Positions 50,573 through 57,997 of a DNA stretch of 64,000 nt are shown here, piece after piece (within the stretch, counting starts at the first letter, position 1; every line of letters begins with the position of its first letter). The position numbers were made by a program, and so were the translations under genes. The stretch comes from Mucilaginibacter straminoryzae (lineage in GTDB: Bacteria > Bacteroidota > Bacteroidia > Sphingobacteriales > Sphingobacteriaceae): positions 62,001 to 126,000 of the forward strand of contig NZ_JALJEJ010000005.1 of assembly GCF_022953055.1 (NCBI RefSeq), written 5' to 3'. The notes under the pieces are model-generated. The model saw nothing but the letters and a program-made list of their open reading frames with translations, was not told the origin of the DNA and did no database searches.

Positions 50573-51745
50573 TTAAGTAGTTTTTGGCTCGCGTTTGCTA
50601 CCGTCGTAAATATCATACTCCAGTAACCGGCAATCGAGCTTGCCGTTATAAAATTCTATTCGCCGTTTTGCCGCCAGTCCGATTTTTTTTGCCAGGTCAG
50701 GGTTTCCCGTAAAAACATAACCTTTATAGCCCTTGCATTTCTGTTTCAGAAAATCGCCAATTCGGGCATAGGTTGCTTCCAATTTAGAGTGGGTTCCCAA
50801 ACGTTCGCCATATTCGGGGTTGAACATCACAACGCCCGGCGCATCTGGTACGGCAGTTTCAGCAAAGTCACAAACAGCAAAATCAATTAAATGTTCTACG
50901 CCAGCTGTTCTTGCATTTTTACGTGCAATATCCACGGCATCTTCTGACAGGTCCGTGGCGATAATTTTAAAATCAATGTTTTTAACAGCCTTATCTTTCA
51001 GGGCGCGGCGTTCGTTAAAAAATACCTGCTCGTTGTACCCTAACAGGTGCATAAAGGCGTAGTTCATCCTGAAAAAGCCAGGGCTTTTATCGGTTGCCAG
51101 CAGCGCAGCTTCGATAGCCAAGGTACCGGAACCGCACATGGGGTTGATGAATGTGCTTTTCTTATCCCAACCTGTCGACATGATGGTTGATGCTGCCAAG
51201 GCTTCTAACATCGGCGCCTTACCGGGGATTTTACGGTAGCTATGCTTGGCCAGTGTTTCGCCTGCGGTATCAATAAAAATTTCGGCACGGTCATCCTGCC
51301 AGTACAGGTGCAGCACCACTTTATTCAGCTCGGGGCCAGAATTTGGGCGGATGCCTTTTTTGGCCTTGATGCGGTCTACCACCGCATCTTTAACTTTTAC
51401 GTTGGCAAACAGCGGTGTGCGGATATGTTCGTTATTGACGTTAGAGGTGATGGAAAAATAACCCGAAAAATCAATCAGGTCTTCCCATTCTATCTCTACC
51501 AGGCGGTCATACAATTCCTGCGGGTCTGCCGCTTTAAAGCTTTTCAAATGATAGAGCACCTGGCTTGCACAACGCAGGTTAAGGTTCAGCGTTATGCAAT
51601 TGTTCACGGTTCCAACCAACTCTACCCCGGTAGAAAAACTACGGGTAATATCAAAGCCCAGCGCTTCCACTTCCTGCTGTAAATAAGGCGATAAGCGCTT
51701 ATTGCAGGTGATTATTATTTTACTTTCTGTTTGAAAAACTTGCAT
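50573..51745 (-). CDS. THUMP-domain class I SAM-dependent RNA methyltransferase (RlmL N-terminal type)
   Basis: A 390-residue enzyme with a THUMP RNA-binding domain (about 50-165) and a methyltransferase domain. The SAM-binding M-C-G-S-G-T-L-A-I-E-A-A lies at about 203-214. The catalytic motif, N-P-P-Y in most relatives, is N-P-E-Y-G-E-R here. It is homologous to the m2G2445 part of RlmL, which modifies 23S rRNA. The RlmK half is absent, as is usual in this phylum. The proline-to-glutamate change in the motif does not affect the aromatic or asparagine residues. The small secreted protein gene follows directly. Confidence 0.88.
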   Translation of the reverse strand: MQVFQTESKIIITCNKRLSPYLQQEVEALGFDITRSFSTGVELVGTVNNCITLNLNLRCASQVLYHLKSFKAADPQELYDRLVEIEWEDLIDFSGYFSITSNVNNEHIRTPLFANVKVKDAVVDRIKAKKGIRPNSGPELNKVVLHLYWQDDRAEIFIDTAGETLAKHSYRKIPGKAPMLEALAASTIMSTGWDKKSTFINPMCGSGTLAIEAALLATDKSPGFFRMNYAFMHLLGYNEQVFFNERRALKDKAVKNIDFKIIATDLSEDAVDIARKNARTAGVEHLIDFAVCDFAETAVPDAPGVVMFNPEYGERLGTHSKLEATYARIGDFLKQKCKGYKGYVFTGNPDLAKKIGLAAKRRIEFYNGKLDCRLLEYDIYDGSKREPKTT

Positions 51746-51824
51746 CAGAGAGGCGAATTTATGAATTAAAATCCTATGGATTTAATTTGTTAAACATTAA
51801 CTTTACACTTTAAACACTTGATCC

Positions 51825-52184
51825 ATGGATATTAAAGGCAAAGTACACGAAGTGTCAGCTACCCAACAGGTTACCGACACCCTGAAGAAGAGAGAACTTA
51901 TATTGGAATATATCGAGAATCCGCAATACCCTGAGTATATCAAATTTGAAGCCATTCAGGACCGTTGCAACCTGTTAGATAACGTGAAAGTGGGCGATAA
52001 CGTAGAAGTTTCTTTCAACCTGAAAGGCCGCCCATGGACAGATAAAACAGGTAAAAAAACATACTTCAACTCGTTGCAGTTATGGAAAATCAACGTGCAG
52101 AACGGCGGTGCAGCAAGCACACCAGAGTACGCGCCACCGGTTGACCTAAGCGCTGCACCTGACGATGACGATCTGCCGTTCTAA
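51825..52184 (+). CDS. DUF3127 protein with SSB-like acidic tail
   Basis: A 119-residue protein of the DUF3127 family, found in Bacteroidota. The domain (about 1-92) is predicted beta-rich and contains V-T-D-T-L-K-K-R-E-L-I-L and V-G-D-N-V-E-V-S-F-N-L-K-G-R, reminiscent of an OB fold. The C-terminus ends in D-D-D-D-L-P-F, after a linker rich in alanine and proline. This tip is nearly that of SSB (D-D-D-I-P-F), which docks repair and replication proteins. The family has no established role; a DNA-linked one is a reasonable inference from the tail. A TAACTTTA box lies about 30 bases upstream. Confidence 0.82.
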   Translation: MDIKGKVHEVSATQQVTDTLKKRELILEYIENPQYPEYIKFEAIQDRCNLLDNVKVGDNVEVSFNLKGRPWTDKTGKKTYFNSLQLWKINVQNGGAASTPEYAPPVDLSAAPDDDDLPF

Positions 52185-52188
52185 TTAG

Positions 52189-52359
52189 AGAAGCAAGAGA
52201 CAAGAAGCAAGAAACAAGATTGCTTCCCGGATAAACAATAAAGGCATTTGATACTTCAAATGCCTTTATTGTTTACTAACTGTTTAATCCTTTATTCAAA
52301 TCAGGATTTATAGTTGCATTTTCTTGTCTCTTGTTTCTTGCTTCTTGTCTCTTGCTTCT
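52189..52359. repeat. 31-bp perfect inverted repeat enclosing a hairpin
   Basis: The arms 52189-52219 and 52329-52359 are exact reverse complements over 31 bases. Each arm is itself a purine- or pyrimidine-rich repeat of the type GACAAGAAGCAAGA. About 110 bases lie between them, including a separate 18-base-stem hairpin. It fills the gap between two convergent genes. Similar sequences are recalled in intergenic regions of related genomes, so this is probably a dispersed non-coding element. Confidence 0.7.
52233..52274. terminator. Strong bidirectional terminator hairpin
   Basis: AAACAATAAAGGCATTTG and its exact reverse complement form an 18-base stem around the loop ATACTT. It lies between the convergent DUF3127 and 330-residue protein genes. 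The AT-rich lower stem gives a T-rich run on both strands. Confidence 0.8.
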
Positions 52360-52366
52360 ATCCTGA

Positions 52367-53359
52367 TCAGTCTTCCTTAATGATTTCTTTTATAGCCAAT
52401 TTACCGCCCTGTTTAACTTTAAGGTAGTAAATGCCATTCAGCGGTAATGCAAAGGTTTTATTAAAGCTTGCGCCGGCAGCTTTTTCTTCCCAAAGGGGTT
52501 TACCCTCGCTGTCTGTCATTGCTACAGTGGCAGCTCCTTTTGCAGGCAGTGCAAACATCAGGGTAGTTTTTCCGCTGGTGAAATCAGGCACAAGTTTCAG
52601 ATCGGTAATATTTAATTCGGCTTTTTCCACACCGGCTACTCTCTTCAGTCGTTGTCCGGCTACTTCGTTTACACGGTAGCTAATGCGTGTGGTGATGCCG
52701 CTGCCATCGGTGTTTTCAAAGGTGAAATTCTGCGAGTTGCGGCGGGCAAAACCACCCATTCTGCCGCCACGAAGCCTGTCTGAAAACATTTCGCGGTGTT
52801 CGGGAACACTAAAGAAATCGTCCCCGTGTGGTCTTGGCGGTTGAATTGTTTCCTGGAAACTATAAACTCTTACGCTATCGGTTTTAACTCCCGAATCCAT
52901 TGCAACGGCAGAGTCAACCAGCACATCGCCTTTCCGTCTGATAATAATTTGATTGTTACCCGGCCCGATTCTTCTCACATGCAGTTCCCCGTTCAATGGC
53001 GCAGGGCCGTGGTCTTCAGCCATTACCCATTCGTCACCGCGTTTTTCAATACGTACTTCATCGTTCAGGTTGTTTAGGTCGCGGGGTTCCCGGTTTTCAA
53101 AAGGGCGTAACCCTGGTCGAACGCGCATGCCTCGGGGAGCAGAAATGCGGTTAATATCTTCCTGTGCCTGTCTGCGCTGCTGAGGGTCCAGCTCTTTAAT
53201 ATTTTTGCCGTTAATAACGGTATCACCATTGCTGATCCTGATATCCAGGTTGCGGGTTCCCTGCGCCATCACTATCGACGGCAGGATAAATATGGCTGCA
53301 ACACCCAATGCAAACAGCAATTCAAAGCCTGCCGCACCGGTAAATTTCCTGTTGTTCAT
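52367..53359 (-). CDS. Hypothetical secreted or membrane-anchored protein with C-terminal sorting-like domain
   Basis: A 330-residue protein. An N-terminal hydrophobic segment (about 8-32) ending in V-M-A-Q is a signal peptide or anchor. The middle (about 70-200) is rich in arginine, aspartate and proline and looks disordered. Residues about 225-330 form a beta-sandwich ending in L-P-L-N-G-I-Y-Y-L-K-V-K-Q-G-G-K-L-A-I-K-E-I-I. This resembles the type IX secretion tail (G-x-Y-x-L-x-V). It is divergent from a two-component system gene pair, 130 bases away, and may be its target. Confidence 0.62.
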   Translation of the reverse strand: MNNRKFTGAAGFELLFALGVAAIFILPSIVMAQGTRNLDIRISNGDTVINGKNIKELDPQQRRQAQEDINRISAPRGMRVRPGLRPFENREPRDLNNLNDEVRIEKRGDEWVMAEDHGPAPLNGELHVRRIGPGNNQIIIRRKGDVLVDSAVAMDSGVKTDSVRVYSFQETIQPPRPHGDDFFSVPEHREMFSDRLRGGRMGGFARRNSQNFTFENTDGSGITTRISYRVNEVAGQRLKRVAGVEKAELNITDLKLVPDFTSGKTTLMFALPAKGAATVAMTDSEGKPLWEEKAAGASFNKTFALPLNGIYYLKVKQGGKLAIKEIIKED

Positions 53360-53473
53360 AACGTTTTAAGTTTATAGTTCAAAAGTAGCAATACACTAAA
53401 CTACAATGTATTACAATCTGCGTTAAAAAATGTTAAAAATTGTTAAAGGATAGGGCTTCCGGGTTATTTGAAA

Positions 53474-53481
53474 TATTTTTG
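53474..53481 (+). promoter_or_regulatory. Bacteroidota -7 promoter box (TATTTTTG)
   Basis: TATTTTTG is an exact TAnnTTTG match ending eight bases before the start of the histidine kinase gene. Transcription from it would give a leader of only a few bases. The upstream -33 position is not clear. Confidence 0.4.
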
Positions 53482-53489
53482 TTACTGCA

Positions 53490-55352
53490 ATGAAGAAAAA
53501 GAGCATAGGGCTGATCATCGGGTTGATGGGTTTTGCACTGACGGGCGTACTGGCTATGCAGTTATATTTCCTCAGCCAGTCGTACAATATGCAGTCAAAG
53601 CTTTTTGACCGTACTGTTAACGAAGCGCTGAATAACGTGGTAAATAAAGTTGCCCGTGTGGATGCGATCAACTTTTTGAATGAGAAAGTTAGAACCAACA
53701 GCGAAAACGATATCAAGAAAAGCAATTACCGGCTAATTGTTAAAAGTATACACCGCAGCACATTGGGCAGCAGCGACAGTTTCGCTTCGCGACTAACCAG
53801 CGCGGACGATAGCTCGCGGATTAGAAAGCGGCAGTCTGAACACCAGCGCAAAATAGCCATGCTGCGCGACAGCCTTCGACGCATTATTATGCGGAACAAG
53901 ATGGACGACGAGCTGTTTGCCCTGGCCCAAGAAGGTACGGTAAACTACCGCATCCGCCTGGAAGAGTTTACAGACGAATTCGGCATTGTACACCAGCGCC
54001 TGACGCCCGAGATCGTTAACGTTCCCTCGCAGCGCATGATGGCGAAGCGCAAGCAAAAGCTGTCTAAATTTGATACCATCCGGTATGAATATTTCGACCC
54101 GCAATTTGGTCGTCAAACCATCACCATCCCGCAGATCAACCCGCTTTGGCAGCGCGAGCAGGCACGCCGTGAAAAGGAAAAGCAGATACGGGCTGTAAAG
54201 CGCATTTTGCAGACAGATTCTTTAGAAAACCTGAAACAGGGCCATCAGAAGCAGGACGTGATCATGAAGATCGCCGAGGAATATCAGCGCTCGGGAAAGC
54301 CGCTCACCAAGCGGATCGATTCGGCCTGGATAGATTCTGTACTGCGCTTCGAACTGCGCAACAAAGGGATCGACCTGCCTTTCAGCTACCAGATCACCAC
54401 GGCCAACAATGATTCGCTGATCTTTTCACGTGCGCTCAATTATGGCGAAAAACCGCAGTTCTTGCCTGCAAATACCTACGAGACAGCAATTTTTGGGAAA
54501 GAGGTAATGAATGACCCTGGGAAGATCCGCATTGCTTTCCCTCAAAAAAACTCTTTTCTTTTAAGCCGGATGACCGCCACCATGGCTACCAGCGGCGGGC
54601 TGATGTTTATCCTGGTATTTTGTTTCGGGTACACCATTATGTCTATCCTGAAACAGAAGAAGATTTCAGAGATGAAAACGGATTTCATCAACAACATGAC
54701 GCACGAGTTTAAAACACCGGTATCTACCATCATGATTGCCAGTGAAGCCCTTCGCGACGAGGAAATTGCGCATGACACCAATCGTGTTACCAAGCTGGCT
54801 AATATTATTTACGAGGAAAACGCCCGCCTTGGGAACCATATCGAACGCGTGTTAAATATTGCCCGGATAGAAAAAGACGACTTTAAGCTGGATGTTAAGC
54901 CGATAGATGTGAACGATACCATTGCGATGGTGCTGGATAGTATGGAGCTGAAACTGCAGAAGTACAACGCCCATACCGAGCTGCATTTAGATGCAGAACA
55001 GGTAATGGTAAATGCAGACGAACTTCATTTTTCTAACGTGTTGTACAACCTGGTAGATAACGCCTTGAAATATAGCCGTAATGAACCTAAAATTACCATT
55101 AGTACGTTAAACCGCAGTGGCCAACTGGTTATCCTGGTAGCAGATGAGGGTATAGGCATGACGCGCGACCAGCAAACCAAAATATTTGAGCAATTTTACC
55201 GCGTGCCTACCGGTAACCTGCACGATGTAAAAGGCTTTGGTTTGGGCCTTAGCTATGTAAACAACATTGTGAAGCGTCTTGACGGAACTATTACCGTACG
55301 TTCTGAAAAAGATAAAGGCTCTGAGTTTGAACTTAAATTTCCGCTTGCCTGA
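53490..55352 (+). CDS. Membrane sensor histidine kinase with large periplasmic domain
   Basis: A 620-residue kinase. Membrane helices lie at about 7-27 and 361-388. Between them is a periplasmic region of about 330 residues, strongly basic and helical in its first half, with no recognised sensor family. The DHp domain has H405 in N-M-T-H-E-F-K-T-P-V. The ATPase domain has N-L-V-D-N-A-L-K-Y, D-E-G-I-G-M, F-E-Q-F-Y-R and G-F-G-L-G-L-S-Y-V. The OmpR-type regulator gene follows nine bases downstream. The pair resembles RprX/RprY of Bacteroides in overall build. The signal is unknown. Confidence 0.92.
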   Translation: MKKKSIGLIIGLMGFALTGVLAMQLYFLSQSYNMQSKLFDRTVNEALNNVVNKVARVDAINFLNEKVRTNSENDIKKSNYRLIVKSIHRSTLGSSDSFASRLTSADDSSRIRKRQSEHQRKIAMLRDSLRRIIMRNKMDDELFALAQEGTVNYRIRLEEFTDEFGIVHQRLTPEIVNVPSQRMMAKRKQKLSKFDTIRYEYFDPQFGRQTITIPQINPLWQREQARREKEKQIRAVKRILQTDSLENLKQGHQKQDVIMKIAEEYQRSGKPLTKRIDSAWIDSVLRFELRNKGIDLPFSYQITTANNDSLIFSRALNYGEKPQFLPANTYETAIFGKEVMNDPGKIRIAFPQKNSFLLSRMTATMATSGGLMFILVFCFGYTIMSILKQKKISEMKTDFINNMTHEFKTPVSTIMIASEALRDEEIAHDTNRVTKLANIIYEENARLGNHIERVLNIARIEKDDFKLDVKPIDVNDTIAMVLDSMELKLQKYNAHTELHLDAEQVMVNADELHFSNVLYNLVDNALKYSRNEPKITISTLNRSGQLVILVADEGIGMTRDQQTKIFEQFYRVPTGNLHDVKGFGLGLSYVNNIVKRLDGTITVRSEKDKGSEFELKFPLA

Positions 55353-55361
55353 TTTTAGCTT

Positions 55362-56054
55362 ATGAAAAAAATATTATTGGTTGAAGACGATCCGAACCTG
55401 GGGCTGTTATTGCAAGACTACCTGCAGCTGAAAGGCAAGTTTGACGTGGTTTTATGTAAAGACGGAGACGAGGGGCTGCGCGCCTTTACAAAGGATAACT
55501 TCGAGCTGATTATCCTTGACGTGATGATGCCGAAAAAGGATGGCTTTACGTTGGGAAAAGAGATCAGGAAGATGAACGGCCAGGTGCCGATTATTTTTGC
55601 AACCGCAAAGGGCATGATCGAAGATAAGACGCAAGCCTTCAACCTTGGCGGCGACGACTATATTACCAAACCATTCCGGATAGAAGAACTATTGCTGCGG
55701 ATTAATGCCTTATTGCGCCGTGCGGCGGGTACCGAGCCACGGGAAGAGAACCGGCAGACTACATTCAACATCGGCAAATACCAGTTTGATTACACACAGC
55801 AAATGATCAGTACCGGCGATCATCAGCAAAAATTATCGACCAAAGAAGCCGAACTATTACGCCTGCTATGCCTGCACAAAAACGAGGTGCTTACCCGCGA
55901 AGAAGCGCTGCTGAACATCTGGCATGATGATAATTATTTCAACGGCCGTAGTATGGATGTTTTTTTAAGTAAGATAAGGAAGTACCTGAAAGAAGACTCG
56001 TCGGTGGAGATCATCAACGTGCACGGCAGGGGCTACAAGCTGCTGGTGAATTAG
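55362..56054 (+). CDS. OmpR/PhoB-type response regulator
   Basis: A 230-residue regulator. The receiver has E8-D9-D10, phospho-acceptor D53 in I-I-L-D-V-M-M-P, a switch T/A in F-A-T-A-K and the lysine in Y-I-T-K-P-F. The C-terminal winged helix (about 133-229) shows L-S-T-K-E-A-E-L-L-R-L-L, R-E-E-A-L-L-N-I-W and R-S-M-D-V-F-L-S-K-I-R-K-Y-L. It is the cognate partner of the kinase encoded nine bases upstream. Its stop overlaps by four bases with that of a small convergent gene. Confidence 0.94.
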   Translation: MKKILLVEDDPNLGLLLQDYLQLKGKFDVVLCKDGDEGLRAFTKDNFELIILDVMMPKKDGFTLGKEIRKMNGQVPIIFATAKGMIEDKTQAFNLGGDDYITKPFRIEELLLRINALLRRAAGTEPREENRQTTFNIGKYQFDYTQQMISTGDHQQKLSTKEAELLRLLCLHKNEVLTREEALLNIWHDDNYFNGRSMDVFLSKIRKYLKEDSSVEIINVHGRGYKLLVN

Positions 56055-56263
56055 ATCAGGTTTTGAAGGTCGTCCCGATTGCGGCTGCGAACTGAAAATT
56101 TAGTACGATCTAACCTTGGCGGCGAATTTTGCGGATAATTGAAGGCAACACTATTAAGATAATTGGCTATTTCTAACCTCTTCTCTACGCTTAAATTCTT
56201 ATAATAATGTGCGTGATCTGCTGCCTGTTCGGCAGTCTGCGCCTTAAAAGCAGTTCGATCCAT
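56051..56263 (-). CDS. Small conserved hypothetical protein
   Basis: A 70-residue charged protein. The ATG giving M-D-R-T-A-F-K-A-Q-T is chosen because an exact TACTTTTG promoter box ends only a few bases before the next ATG upstream, which would then be leaderless. Recognisable marks are S-V-E-K-R-L-E-I-A-N-Y-L-N-S-V-A-F and a late P-P-R-L-D-R-T-K-F-S-V-R. Similar small proteins are recalled as widespread in Bacteroidota, some beside toxin-antitoxin-like nucleotidyltransferase genes. No such partner is present here. Its stop overlaps the convergent response regulator stop by four bases. Confidence 0.6.
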   Translation of the reverse strand: MDRTAFKAQTAEQAADHAHYYKNLSVEKRLEIANYLNSVAFNYPQNSPPRLDRTKFSVRSRNRDDLQNLI

Positions 56264-56386
56264 CTTTTCTACACCCATATTCAAAAGTAAAGAAAACCAT
56301 TTACTTGTAACATATTTGTTAAAGCCCGGCGTTACCGTTTTGCCCGGCAAATCAATAAGTTTGTTTATCAACTTTAAACAAACGAA

Positions 56387-57943
56387 ATGAAAAAAACTTT
56401 ACTTTTCACAGCTTTGATGGCATCATCAACTTTGTCTGCTGTTTTTGCACAGGAAACAGTAGACCAGGCAATGGTGCAAAAGATCCGCGAGGAGGGCCTG
56501 AACCACTCGCAGGTTATGAAAACCGCATTTTACCTCACAGACGTATCCGGTCCGCGTTTGTCCGGCTCACCGGAGCTGCGCCACGCACAGGAATGGGCTA
56601 TGGGGCAGCTAAAAACCCAGGGGTTCAGTAACGTAGCGTTGGAGCCATGGGGGAAATTCGGCCGGGGATGGCAGGTGCAAAAGAACTATGCCGCCATTAC
56701 TGTTCCTTATTACCACGCCATCATTGCCATCCCTAAAGCATGGACCCCTTCTACCGCCGGGCCAATTAAAGGCGACGTGGTTTTAATTAAGGCAGATACC
56801 ATCACCGACCTTGACCAGTATAAAGGCAAGCTGGCGGGCAAGATCGTCATCACAGATACTAAAAATACATTAACCCGCAGCACCACGCCGGATCTAAAGC
56901 GCTATACCGATGAGGAACTGGCCAAAATGGCCGAAGAGCAGCCTGCTACCGAACGCAGGGGAAATCGCGGTAACAGTCCGCAAATGGCTGCTTTTATGCG
57001 GTTAAGAGCCCTTCGCCAGGCTTTAAGTGAGTTCTTCATAACTGAAAAAGTGGGGTTGGTACTTAGCCAGGGCCGCGGTACAGATGGTACGGTATTTACC
57101 ACCAATGGCGCCTCTTACGCCACCGATGCCAAACCTGTTACACCAGAGTTGGAAACCAGCGGTGAAGATTATTTACGTATTGTACGCCTGCTCCGCGGTG
57201 GTATCAACGTACAGATGGAAGCTGACGTGCAGACTAAGTTCTATGACAATGATCTGCAGGGTTATGATGTAGTAGCAGAAATACCCGGAACGGACAGAAA
57301 ACTGAAAGACCAGGTGGTGATTATCGGCGCGCACTTTGATTCGTGGCATGCTGCAACCGGTGCAACAGATAATGCGGCTGGTAGTGCCGTGATGATGGAA
57401 GCTATGCGCATTCTGAAAACAGTTGGATTTAAACCTAAACGTACTATCCGTTTAGTGCTATGGACTTCGGAAGAACAAGGCTTGTTTGGTTCACGCGGGT
57501 ATGTAGCCAACCATTTCGGCGACCCGAAAACCATGCAGCTAAAACCAGAGCAGGCTAAAGTTTCTGCCTATTATAACCTGGATAATGGCACCGGTAAGAT
57601 CCGTGGGGTTTATATGCAGGGCAACAAAGGTGTAGAGCCGATCTTTAAAGCCTGGTTAGAACCGTTTAAAGACTTAGGCGCTACAACGCTTACCATCAGC
57701 AATACCGGCGGTACAGACCACCTTTCTTTTGACGCTGTTGGTATCCCGGGCTTCCAGTTTATACAAGACCCGATGGATTACGGGACCCGTACCCACCACA
57801 GTAACCAGGATACGTATGACCGCCTGGTAGAAGATGACCTGAAGCAATCAGCAACCATTGTTGCCTCATTTGTTTACCATACTTCGCAACGCCCGGAAAT
57901 GCTGCCCCGTAAAGAGCTGCCTAAGCCGACGGCTGCTAACTAA
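56387..57943 (+). CDS. M28-family peptidase with PA-like insert
   Basis: A 518-residue secreted metallopeptidase with a signal peptide ending in A-V-F-A-Q. The metal-binding residues are visible as H in I-G-A-H-F-D-S-W-H, D in G-A-T-D-N-A-A-G, E-E in T-S-E-E-Q-G-L-F, D in Y-N-L-D-N-G-T-G and the last histidine in R-T-H-H-S-N-Q-D-T-Y-D. A PA-like domain (about 125-270) lies before the catalytic part. It is a different M28 subgroup from the one in the M61 operon. It cleaves amino acids from peptides in the periplasm. A shared terminator separates it from the convergent S9 peptidase gene. Confidence 0.92.
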   Translation: MKKTLLFTALMASSTLSAVFAQETVDQAMVQKIREEGLNHSQVMKTAFYLTDVSGPRLSGSPELRHAQEWAMGQLKTQGFSNVALEPWGKFGRGWQVQKNYAAITVPYYHAIIAIPKAWTPSTAGPIKGDVVLIKADTITDLDQYKGKLAGKIVITDTKNTLTRSTTPDLKRYTDEELAKMAEEQPATERRGNRGNSPQMAAFMRLRALRQALSEFFITEKVGLVLSQGRGTDGTVFTTNGASYATDAKPVTPELETSGEDYLRIVRLLRGGINVQMEADVQTKFYDNDLQGYDVVAEIPGTDRKLKDQVVIIGAHFDSWHAATGATDNAAGSAVMMEAMRILKTVGFKPKRTIRLVLWTSEEQGLFGSRGYVANHFGDPKTMQLKPEQAKVSAYYNLDNGTGKIRGVYMQGNKGVEPIFKAWLEPFKDLGATTLTISNTGGTDHLSFDAVGIPGFQFIQDPMDYGTRTHHSNQDTYDRLVEDDLKQSATIVASFVYHTSQRPEMLPRKELPKPTAAN

Positions 57944-57956
57944 TTGAACTTATCAA

Positions 57957-57992
57957 AAAAGGCTGCTCCTTTAATATAGGGGGCAGCCTTTT
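57957..57992. terminator. Bidirectional terminator between the M28 and S9 peptidase genes
   Basis: AAAAGGCTGC and GCAGCCTTTT form a perfect ten-base stem (57957-57966 and 57983-57992), with an A-run before it and a T-run after it. It stands between two convergent genes. Confidence 0.85.
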
Positions 57993-57997
57993 GTTTT

